DNA from: Reticulitermes lucifugus
Taxonomy: Eukaryota; Arthropoda; Insecta; Blattodea; Rhinotermitidae
Assembly (NCBI GenBank): GCA_026260175.1
Contig: JAKCWW010011270.1
Span: 1 to 20,231, forward strand
DNA: 20,231 bases
Direction: 5' to 3'
This document shows, in pieces, positions 1 to 8,174 of the stretch; the first letter of the stretch is position 1; the number at the start of each line of letters is the position of its first letter. The position numbers and the translations under genes are program-made. The notes below the pieces were generated by a model, which saw nothing but the letters and a program-made list of their open reading frames with translations, was not told the DNA's origin and searched no databases.

Positions 1-58
1 AGATACAGAACTTTTTTTCCCGGCCCAAGGTCGGATACTTTTTGGACAGACCTCGTAT
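1..58 (-). mobile_element. Terminal end of a mariner-like (Tc1/mariner) DNA transposon, cut by window edge
   Basis: Read on the minus strand from 58, the segment starts with TA, then CGAGGTCTGTCCAAAAAG and a Cys-poor AT/GC tail. CGAGG followed by TGTCCAAAAAG is the usual look of a mariner terminal inverted repeat, and the TA at 57-58 fits a mariner target site. The rest of the element, including any transposase, lies before the window. The call rests on recognising the terminal repeat by eye; the opposite end cannot be seen. Confidence 0.6.
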
Positions 59-60
59 AC

Positions 61-199
61 ATATATTGCAGCCGTAGTTATAAAATAAAATACAACCTGG
101 TGTGTTGTTACATAAAATACATGTTGTTACACAAAATATTTTATATTTTATGTAACAACACACCGGGTCGTATTGTTTATAACTACGGCTGCAATATAT
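61..199. repeat. Long palindrome (foldback), about 57-bp arms
   Basis: The left arm (61-119) and right arm (144-199) are reverse complements apart from a 3-nt indel and a few substitutions. Both outer ends read ATATATTGCAGCCGTAGTTA in the appropriate orientation. The spacer is only about 24 nt, so the RNA or single-stranded DNA would form a long hairpin. It lies between the mariner-like end and the hammerhead-bearing repeats. It could be a foldback MITE or an inverted terminal part of the neighbouring element. No coding sequence is present. Confidence 0.85.
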
Positions 200-242
200 T
201 TATATATTTTACCATCGAGAGACACGCTGCATGCTGCGTAAG

Positions 243-307
243 TCTATAGAAGATGACTCCCTGATGATGGCTGAGAATGTCAGCCGAAACATGTAGGAGT
301 ATATAGA
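243..307 (+). ncRNA. Hammerhead ribozyme (type I, minimal stem III), apparently intact
   Basis: All conserved core elements are present in order: CTGATGA (261-267), GAAAC (286-290) and a GTA cleavage triplet (293-295). Stem I is ACTCC (256-260) with GGAGT (296-300), extended beyond an internal loop by TCTATA (243-248) with TATAGA (302-307). Stem II is GGCTGA (269-274) with TCAGCC (280-285), loop GAATG. Stem III is two pairs (A289-U294, C290-G293) closed by AU. Very short stem III is the known hallmark of hammerheads in Penelope-like elements. Predicted self-cleavage follows A295. GUA is a permitted but not the most favoured cleavage triplet. Activity is not tested. Confidence 0.85.
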
Positions 308-460
308 ATGAATATATGTAATTGGTGTGCAGTAGTTGGTATAAATAAACTTATATATGCAAACAACTGCACGGAATATGTATAATATTAACTTATATAT
401 ATATACACGTTTACCATTTACTAACATATGATAGGCTGCTTGTGTCTTTATAATATTGTA

Positions 461-505
461 GCTCCTTGATGATGGCTACAATATGTAGCCGAAACATGTA
501 AAAGC
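461..505 (+). ncRNA. Decayed hammerhead ribozyme copy (core mutated)
   Basis: This is the second tandem copy. Stem II is intact (GGCTAC 474-479 with GTAGCC 485-490), and GAAAC (491-495), the AU loop and GTA (498-500) are kept. The first core base is changed: TTGATGA (466-472) in place of CTGATGA. That removes the C3 that pairs with G8 in the active site. Stem I also loses its two innermost pairs, leaving only GCT (461-463) with AGC (503-505). It is most likely inactive, but its preserved stem II shows common descent with the copy at 243-307. Confidence 0.75.
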
Positions 506-592
506 GTAAACACCAGCTATGTGCAGTAATTGGAAATAAAACTTGATGTGGAATACAACTTCACGGAATATGTATAACATTAATATCTGTGG

Positions 593-1355
593 ACCACATT
601 CCATCTGGAGCAATTAATTGTCTCGGCTAATCATGAATACCAATAATAAAGTGCAGTTTAGATCATGGATTAGAATGCTGTCGTCAGCTGCTGTTGTTGG
701 CATCGAATCGTTCTCGGTTCACAATTACTTGTTATTGTAAACATGTTACAGATTACTATTTCGTGGTCGCAGAAATTATACTTAGGAAGAGTTGATTATT
801 CCAGTACAGACTTTTATTAGGTTAAATGTGCCAGATATTACCGCAAAGTTACGAAACTTGCCACATTTGTAAATTTAGCTTGTAAATAATACCGAATTCA
901 CTGTTTGTAAGAATTTGTGTAACATTCATAAAACATCTCATATTCTTGGCTCACATTGTGTAAAATTAAAACTGTCAGGAGGCCGATGTGTTTTTACCTT
1001 CCACAATAAATTCCTCAACAAATGTTACATATTTTTCTAAGTTATATCTAAAAAAAAATCCATGAATTTTAGACCATTATATTAAGTTGCACTGTATTAT
1101 TTCTGTGATATCTCCTGTAACTATTACCACCATGCTATTGCTACTTATTGTAAAATCCTTAGGCTTGGGGTGGCTTATAATGGCGAATATTTGTTTCATA
1201 TTTTGTGAAAATCAACCCACTTTATAACCTCGGACGACTAACTTTCCCTAAGGAAAGGAAGTAGGCTAAAATAGACATGAGCTTGCATCATAAATTCATA
1301 AAAATATACGTATATTTTCCGACATAGTTGCTTACGATTATGTTTTTGTATTCAG
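593..1355. other. Intronic AT-rich sequence, nothing recognised
   Basis: The stretch lies before the splice acceptor at 1354-1355, so it is probably intron of the plus-strand gene together with the repeats at 1-592. I see no coding frame, RNA gene or recognisable repeat in it. Confidence 0.4.
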
Positions 1356-1762
1356 AGTCCAAAGCCAGCTCAGGACACGCACAGTCAGATGATGGGGGTA
1401 GCAGCAGTACCCATCAGTCAAAGTCATCCCTGGACGACCCTCGCCCATACTTGGGCCATACGTCCCTTCTAGCCCCCACTATCAAGTCAGAACCCTCAGA
1501 ACAGCATCAGTTCAACAAGACGGTACGCACCACCACATCTGCTTCGACAACTGGAAATGGTGTTTACTCGAGCTTCACTACCCAAAGCCATCACCATCAT
1601 CAACTTAACAATCATCAGATATTTGGATTCCCACCGCCCCCGACACCCGTAGCACCAGGTTCAACTGGTGATGTTAGTAGTTACGTCATGGGTCATCATT
1701 CAGCACATCATCATCACCACCATCATCACATGAGTGCGGCGAAATTAATGGCAACTACATAG
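1356..1762 (+). CDS. Last coding exon of a His-rich transcription factor, possibly GATA4/5/6 (pannier)-type
   Basis: The open frame runs to TAG at 1760-1762. It enters through a good acceptor: a pyrimidine-rich stretch ending TTTTTGTATTCAG at 1355 (a second AG at 1357 is an alternative). The exon has no zinc finger or other DNA-binding domain; these must lie in exons upstream of the window. It encodes about 134 residues of low-complexity regulatory tail: Ser/Gly/Asp-rich start (SKASSGHAQSDDGGSSS), a sumoylation-type IKSE at 1481-1492, a Pro-rich PPPPTP run, and an eight-His run near the end. The KSK start and the IKSEP segment resemble the region after the C-terminal zinc finger in vertebrate GATA4 (NKSK..., IKTEP). 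On that basis GATA4/5/6 is my leading guess, but other His-rich developmental factors are possible. The exon itself is well supported; its identity is not. Confidence 0.65.
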
Positions 1763-1842
1763 TGAGATTGTTGCGTCTCCAAAGTGAGGTCACAAGTACA
1801 CAGGGAATTTCATCGTGCTATGCGTGTAGCACAGTGTCTGGG

Positions 1843-1848
1843 AATAAA
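1843..1848 (+). promoter_or_regulatory. Candidate polyadenylation signal AATAAA
   Basis: AATAAA lies 81 nt after the stop codon of the plus-strand exon and is the first canonical signal downstream. Insect 3' UTRs are often longer, so later signals may be used instead. Confidence 0.35.
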
Positions 1849-2977
1849 AATATAACCAACGGGTTGTTGGAACTTGCTACCTGTCCCTTCAGTTGTCGGA
1901 AAGGTTGGTAGTATTTTTAATTCTCGACAAGGCGCTTCCAGCTTTTCAAATAAGACCGTTTGCTGCTCTGCCAATTCCCCCGACACGTTAGTAGTAGATG
2001 TATGCTTCAGTATGGTAATATACCCAACAGACAACGACGCAACAAACAGCAATGACCATGGAAACTTCAAACGACAAATAACATCGAAGTTACCGGCTGC
2101 GAAATCTGAACTATATCGAAGCTTAGTGACAGTAAAGACATATCTGTTGAATTCTTTAACAGTAAGAACGATGTGAAATGAATTTAAAGACATCTGCTTT
2201 GAAGTTCGCAAGTCGCAAATTCCATGACATTGCAGACGATACGTGGTATTTGCTGGTAATGTGTGTTACGTTGAATGATGAGTTGAAATAATACGGCATA
2301 ATTTGCAATACTCATTTCAGTGTTTCATACACGGCAAAAACAAAAAGCTGTTCAAAGACAACAGTAAGGCATAAGAATACTACATGAGAGATCTTAACGA
2401 AATTTGTCTCTATCAGCAACCTGGCATGACTCTGGAATTAATGGCTAATCAAAATGCAATGGCAGATGTAAATTATTCGCTTTGAGAGTACATAAATAAT
2501 TTAAGCACCTCTAAAATTTTAAGAGAGCACGGAATTTAAGATAACTTTAAGTAATGTAGTCCTGTGTGTAAAGTATAAAAAAGTGGTCTTTTAAAGGAAA
2601 TCTGAGCAAAACCAGAAACGTTAATAAATTAAATGCATTGAATCGTTGTATTTTAGGGTAGTTTTTGAAATATTGTGTACACATGGGGGAACTGTACTGC
2701 ATTTGCATGTTTAAGATGATTCCCAGACGAAGGCAGAAATATGGATCCGACCTACTGATCGAGTCACTAGCAGACACAAATTAATGTTGAAATACGCTAG
2801 CACAAGTCCAGTACATTTTGCACCGATAAGCTGTGGGGCTAACGCTAAGTAAGTGAGGGATGAGGCACGTCGTGCCACTTGTATAACTGCAAGAATGTTA
2901 CGTAAAATAATATTCTGTTGCCGAGCTCTTTATCCTGACTTGGATGTTTAAAATCCACTACTCATACTCATACACTT
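1849..2977. other. 3' UTR or intergenic DNA, nothing recognised
   Basis: Open frames on both strands at 1810-2211 lack any family resemblance and overlap each other in antisense. They are best treated as chance. The early part may be 3' UTR of the preceding exon. I see no repeat family here. Confidence 0.4.
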
Positions 2978-3237
2978 GTTACGGGCTGGACGGTCAGGGG
3001 ATCAAATCCCGGTGGGGGCGAGATTTTCCGCACCCGTCCAGACCGGCCCTGGGGCCCATCAGGTCTCCTGTATAATGGTTACCTGGTCTCTTTCCTGGGG
3101 GTAAAGCCGCGGGGACGTGGCGTTGAACACCCACACGTATCTAGCGCCGAGGTTAAAGAAAGAGTAGATCTACACCTCTGCTCCCCCTCTGTGTCTTCAT
3201 GGCGTTCTCTAGAGTGAATTTTACCTTTACTTTTACC
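2978..3237 (+). mobile_element. tRNA-derived SINE, longest copy of family A
   Basis: The head reads GGGCTGGACGGTCAGGGGAT, followed by ATCAAATCCCG, a match to a pol III B box (GGTTCRANTCC type). The body contains CTCTTTCCTGGGGGTAAAGC, GCGCCGAGGTTAAAGAA and TCTTCATGGCG. The 3' end is a short TTTACCTTTACTTTTAC tract. CATACACTT (2969-2977) and CATATACTT (3238-3246) may be a diverged target-site duplication. The A box is weak, so the 5' end may be truncated. Four other segments in this window share its blocks (7236, 11141, 13306, 14996). It is non-coding and depends on a LINE for mobility. Confidence 0.8.
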
Positions 3238-3246
3238 CATATACTT

Positions 3247-4936
3247 TCGTGAAGTGCACCGGAGTACTTTCCCTTAATCCCCGAATATAAAAAAGTGATA
3301 CACAGTAACGGAGCTGTTGTGCTCTATAAACGTTGCTCGACAAAATGAAGGTTGACTGTGAGTGAGAGATTTATGGATCATTCAAGAAGGAATACTGATA
3401 TCTATGGCTCTCAGTCGGGACAGTTTCTACTGGCTGTGCAAAGTATTACATAATTTCTCAACCAAATCCGATATCATACTATTGTACAAGAAAAACAGAA
3501 ACCGCAGTAAGACGGCCATCTAAAATTAAGATTATTGTCAAACCAAATGTTGCCACAAGACAAGATACAAATAAAGAAAAAATAAAATAAGATTTCATTC
3601 CCTCTCACGCCATTATTATTTAATGTTTAAAATGCGAATTTCACCATTATTTAATTAAAATTTTACGTGATTGCGTCTTTTATCCTTAAGGTTGTTTTAC
3701 GGCTAAAGTTTCGTTTAATTGTCATGTGAAAATTGGACATGTTTTTCTGAACTAGTGAGCACTACAAAGTGTTCCTCGCTAGTGAGGTGATGGCGATGAA
3801 ATAGTACGAAATATGCGTTGCAGGTCGCAAGGTTTCATATCAGTTACGCAGGTCTCTTTCCTTGGCATGTAAGGTAGTGCAGCATAAAGCTAGACACAAC
3901 GGCAATGTTAGAAGGGTTTCATACATACACTTTTAATTTCCTAACTACTTAACAAAATCCACCCGGCCATAGTACAGCAATGTGACTGATATAAATAACT
4001 TATTTTTTTGTAGTACAAAGTCTTACATTTTGCTGCTTGATATGCACACAGGAGGCGAATAACATTTAGTTGTTTCCACTTCGAGCTCTAATAAGCCAAG
4101 TTTTATAAAATGTATTAAGCTACTTTTCTAAGCGCATGGCTGGAAATAAGAAAGAATTAAAGTGAAAAAGGAAGTCTCCCTGAGACTTTAAAAAAAAGTT
4201 TATTGAAATAAAATGTAATGACTCCGTTTCTACTGCACAGAAAAACACACTGTGTCACCATTACAAATAGCAATCGGTACGTCTTTCAGGAAATAATTTC
4301 TGCGTAGATGAAATGCATTAGTAAATTCTGTGGAAAAATAAATTCAGAAAGTTTAATGTCCAAGGATAATGGTACACAAAGTTACCACTGTCCTTTAAAT
4401 GTTTAAAGAATATCTATTACAATGGACTCTACATATTCAAGATGTCTTTTTATTCTTACTGCTTCTTTGCGAGAATAAGACCGGACGCACCTAATTTATA
4501 TCCTAGGACACTAACAACCTTACTTTTTATACATTTCTGTATCTTTTGAACTGACCCACAGTTAATTCCTTTGGAAGCTCTTTTGCGGTAAGCATCATCG
4601 CGAAAGTGAAGGCAAAATTTCTGTTACTGGCATAAGATCATGTCCTTTTGTTTTATTTCGCGAACAATCTCAAAATTTGGTGGGAATTATTACAGTTGTT
4701 TGTTAAGAACAATGCTATAGTTTTAAAATACAATCTTACACTCAGTATGGGAAGGAGCTGACCATTTGTTGATCTGAAGTCATCTTTGTTCGTGATTTGC
4801 GACTGTCGAGGCATTTAACAGATAAAAACAAAAATTAAAATCTAAATTATTATTTTAACAAAGTGAGATTCCAGGTTGTTACGGCAGTGACTGAGGATTG
4901 CTGTCGTCTGGGATGTGACGTCGTATAGACTGGAAG
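3247..4936. other. AT-rich intergenic DNA, nothing recognised
   Basis: I find no coding frame with family resemblance and no SINE or LINE signature here. Scattered AATAAA-type strings are expected by chance at this base composition. Confidence 0.4.
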
Positions 4937-5021
4937 AAGTACACAGACGTTTACAGTATCCTGCTGCCTGCATCACCCTGATAATGCGGGCGGCAGGATT
5001 CTCTAAAACGTCGCTGTACTT
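4937..5021. repeat. Long imperfect hairpin with GC-rich stem
   Basis: Outer stem AAGTACA (4937-4943) pairs with TGTACTT (5015-5021). After a 3x3 internal loop, ACGTTT (4947-4952) pairs with AAACGT (5006-5011). After a 5x6 internal loop, ATCCTGCTGCCTGCAT (4958-4973) pairs with ATGCGGGCGGCAGGAT (4984-4999), with two mismatches in DNA that become G-U wobbles in RNA. The loop is 10 nt. The GC-rich core stands out from the AT-rich surroundings. It may be part of a larger dispersed repeat running from about 4870 to 5070, or a precursor-like foldback RNA. Function is unknown. Confidence 0.75.
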
Positions 5022-5940
5022 TTGACTATATGGGGGTCACACTCCAAAAAACAGCAATCTTTATCTCAACAAAGGTGTTGGTACTGAATTATCATTCACA
5101 TCACATAAGAACCTTTCACAGTAACGACGTTAGCGAGGTAAGGTTGGTATTAAAGCAGAAATTATTGCATATATATGTCTTTTCACCCCGTCATACCTAC
5201 GTATTTCCTTTATGGGTTTATTTTAGCAAGGCAAAGTATTGAGACTGGATAATTAGATATTAGAAAACTGTTACGACTAATTAGAAATTAAAGGGATTTT
5301 ATTTAGCTTCACCACAAAATCGAAGCTACGGTTGTAAACATAAAGCAGGATGTGCCGACAACGAAACTTGATATCAGAATTTAATATTATTTTAGCCTAT
5401 CTATAAATCTGTACTTTTTACGCACACGATCACCGATGCTGTCACGCACTTTGTCGTTCTGACAGATTGACTACCTTATCTCATTTAACCGTTAGCCTAG
5501 TAACAAACAACAGGATCAAATAATGCAGTGCAATAATGGCTTGTTCTTATACATCGGAGATTTTTCCACTCTCTTTCTTAATTCGCACATTTTATCCGAT
5601 CTTATACCACTTTTATCCTGCATTAAGAATGGTATTTCGCAAAGCATTAAAAAAAGAGTCAAGTGTAGAATGTAGACTGTAGAATTTTTTAAAATTGCCC
5701 TACTGTGTTCGTGAAAAATTTGTGTCTTGTTTTATAATGTTGGTGTAATGCAATACATTTGTGTTCATGTGTTTCAGCTTGTACAGATGTGTGCATGGTG
5801 AATACCATAACAGAGAATTAGACTTTTTTCGATGTTCATACATTATTATTGCTGAGTAACATTTAAGTATTTTAAGTAACCTATGTATGTAAATAAAATA
5901 TTAAAACCTGAATTAACTCCAATGTTTTGTGTTTCTTAAA
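5022..5940. other. Intergenic DNA, nothing recognised
   Basis: The short open frame at 5030-5242 shows no domain and follows directly on the hairpin repeat, so it is treated as non-coding. Confidence 0.4.
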
Positions 5941-5964
5941 TTCCTCTCTACCCTAGCTAAAAGT

Positions 5965-6035
5965 ATTCCATTTGTATAAATACAATCACGTTCCCTCCTT
6001 TCGTAAAGGCGGCCTACTAATCCACTGCGCTTAGG
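5965..6035 (-). mobile_element. Possible degenerate tRNA-type SINE head
   Basis: On the minus strand, TAAGCGCAGTGGATTAGTAG (near 6012-6032) resembles a pol III A box. About 35 nt further, GGAGGGAACGTGATT (near 5985-6000) sits where a B box would be but is badly degraded. Spacing fits a tRNA-derived SINE. There is no clear tail. Confidence 0.35.
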
Positions 6036-6224
6036 GACACAGTGTGGCCACATCTGAAGCAATGGCATCCTGATTTCACTGACAGCGAAATCATAATACA
6101 TACAAGACGATAATGTGAGTCCACATCGCTCTCAGATTTGATCCTTTGTCTATTTAGCAACAGCTTTTTAACTGCGAATATTATATAATGGCAAAGAGTA
6201 GGACCATATTCGAATGACAAACGG

Positions 6225-6392
6225 GAATAAATGTTGACGAAAGCTGTCGTGGTCTTATTTGAAGTAAGTACTTACCCGGAATTTGCCTACAGGAACAGCG
6301 GGCAACCACGGAAATCCTCCTTGCCGAAATTTAATCTAGGACATACTGAATGAAATACAGGGTTTTAACCACTACACCTCTACGTTTACTGA
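6225..6392 (-). mobile_element. tRNA-derived SINE, family B (minus strand)
   Basis: The minus strand reads GGTGTAGTGGTTAAAACCC (A-box-like), a weak B-box position (TCCTAGATTAAATTT), then GCAAGGAGGATTTCCGTGG, GGCAAATTCCGGGTAAGTA and CTTCAAATAAGACCACGAC. The order 'tRNA head, ttccgtgg, ccggg-ta-t, ttaa-taaggccacgac' is a tail I recognise from dispersed arthropod SINEs. The copy is old, since both promoter boxes carry substitutions. No clear target-site duplication is visible. Confidence 0.6.
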
Positions 6393-6689
6393 CCTTTCAT
6401 GCCACCAAACAAATAAATCGAGGATTAAGAACACGGTTAATACAACGAATTCACGAGACATAAATTCTTGCATATTTTTATATTCCTATAATTTAAAAGG
6501 AAATAAGGTCGACGTCTAGAGACTGTTAGTAACTTAAATATTAATGTAACTTGTATTCTCAACGGACTTAGTTATACCAATACTTCACAGAAGAGAAAAG
6601 AAGGACACGGAATCAATTTTTACCAAACAAGTTATTCGAAGTAAATTCTGCTTTCAGTTTGCTCACTTCTCATCCATCTTTCAAACAGG

Positions 6690-6880
6690 ATACACTAAAG
6701 GAAAGTCTGAAGAACTTTTCATGTTACGTTTCAGTCCAGAATATTTTGTCTTCCTGTGTGTCACCTAATAATATAAACATTAAAATATACAGAACTATAA
6801 CTTCGTCTGTTTTTTGTATGGGTGTAAAATTTGGTCTCTCACATTAAGAGAAAAAGAAAGGCTGATTTACAACTCTATAT
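6690..6880 (+). pseudogene. LINE fragment C1: distal end of reverse transcriptase ORF
   Basis: A plus-strand frame contains VQNILSSC, then NINIKIYRTI and a damaged VVLYGCE-like stretch (VFCMGVKFGLS), ending in TCTCTCACATTAAGAG. This order matches the region just after the polymerase domain of a common insect non-LTR element. The same segment recurs at 9936-10060, where VQNLLS is followed by KIKI and SLTLRE. It is a short truncated piece: nothing of the catalytic domain lies before it and no 3' tail follows. Not a functional gene. Confidence 0.65.
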
Positions 6881-7235
6881 AAATAAACAGCTTTTAAGAT
6901 AACTGTGAGTCATTTTCAGACTTTGTAAGAATTCATCAACAAAGCAAAATTAATGTATATTTAAATACATTTTTAATTTCCTTTAAAGGGCTCACTTTTA
7001 TTCACTATGCTATAAATACTAGGTGGTAGAATGTTGAAGATTCTGATGTAGATATAGTACCCACTTTTCTGAAAGCATGCAAGGTTGGCAATTCCTTTAT
7101 AAAGACTGGTTTATTCCCCTTGTGTTGACAATGTATAGGCCTACTTATTCCTAAATTATGTGGCACATGTTATGTAGTTAACACTCTCAAAACAATTTAT
7201 TTTGCCTATTCTTACTCTACCAGCCTCCTATTCAA
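6881..7235. other. AT-rich DNA, nothing recognised
   Basis: No coding frame, RNA gene or repeat signature seen between the LINE fragment and the SINE fragment. Confidence 0.35.
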
Positions 7236-7362
7236 TGGGCGTGAAGTTGACCCTTCACCTCCATCTAGTGCCGAGGTTAAGAATTAGTGGAGCTATACAT
7301 TTTCAGCTCCTGTATGCCTTCATGGCGTGGACAGGGACAACTTTATTTTTACCTTTTACATT
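7236..7362 (+). mobile_element. SINE family A fragment (3' half)
   Basis: The blocks CCATCTAGTGCCGAGGTTAA, TGTATGCCTTCATGGCG and a closing ACTTTATTTTTACCTTTT tract match the 3' half of the copy at 2978-3237 in order and spacing. The tRNA-like head is missing. Confidence 0.75.
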
Positions 7363-7661
7363 TTATTTCACTCTACCATGAAATACAGAACAATTTGGGC
7401 GGGGGACGAGGGGAGGGGCGGGTGATAATTCATCTTACAGTAAAAAAAAATATTCCCTGTAAAAAATAAATGTCATAGAATTTTGGTTCGTGCAAAAACT
7501 AGAAAGTCAAGTAGATAACTGTTTAAGAGATACAGATTTTATGTATTTGATGTGAATACATATTATCATTAATAAGCTTCACTATAAAAAAACCAAGAAG
7601 ATTTTCAAAAAAAAGTTCATCTGTGCATAATATTAATAAAAGAAATGCACACAATTTTTTC

Positions 7662-7890
7662 AGACCAGCTTTCAGCCTTTCATGTTTTCAAAAAGTACAT
7701 AATATGCTGGCATCAAAATATTCAAAAGCTTATCATGCAAACTCACAAGTCTGATAAATCAAAAGGCTCAATTTAAATCAGCATTAAGAAGATACTGAAA
7801 CACGCATTCTGTTTATTCTGTTGATGAATTTATAATGTTCAAAAATGACATACGCTTATTGCCAGCTGTATACATATAAAGACTTTGGTA
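7662..7890 (+). pseudogene. LINE fragment, Jockey-like: C-terminal end of reverse transcriptase ORF
   Basis: From 7701 one frame reads YAGIKIFKSLS, then INQKAQFKSALRRY, a stop, NTHSVYSVDEF and MFKNDIR. This is the standard C-terminal tail of Jockey-clade polymerase proteins in insects (YSGIKIFNSLP ... FK.ALK..L...SFYS.DEF). The upstream part (from 7662) is more degraded. The in-frame TGA follows ALRRY. It has opposite orientation to the Jockey-like block at 8175-9400, which lacks its own 3' end. They may be parts of one rearranged element or two separate insertions. Confidence 0.7.
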
Positions 7891-8174
7891 TAACATTTGC
7901 TTATTGCATGTGAAATACTTACAATTTTACTTTGTATTTTATACTTTGATTTATTCCAGGCCTTATTTTCACTTTGACTAAATTCTGGATTCGTGGAATG
8001 TATAACATATGTATGAGTTTGCACAAAAATGTTCTAGTTCAATGATAAAAACATGTCTTCACATAAAAGGGGTAAAATCCCTAATTTTCTTAGCAGAATT
8101 GTACATAAAATTCTAGGCGTGACACCAGCTATAAGCCTAATACAGTAATTTCTATCTGTACGTTAAATATTGTT

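Larger units (their letters stand above)
196..592 (+). mobile_element. Two tandem diverged units of about 205 nt carrying hammerhead motifs
   Basis: The block TTTACCAT ... GCTGC ... hammerhead ... GTGCAGTAxTTGG ... CACGGAATATGTATAA occurs twice: about 200-395, then about 410-592. The two hammerhead cores lie 205 nt apart (261 and 466). Tandem short units with a hammerhead in each are known from Penelope-like elements (repeats in their pseudo-LTRs) and from retrozymes. No reverse transcriptase is visible next to them, so this is either a non-autonomous element or a fragment. The family assignment is inference; the tandem arrangement is seen directly. Confidence 0.7.

Noticed and set aside
1810-2211. 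Overlapping open frames on both strands (133 codons minus, 100 codons plus)
   Set aside because: Neither has a recognisable domain, signal peptide or splice context, and two antisense frames covering each other are expected by chance. They lie directly downstream of a stop codon in likely 3' UTR.
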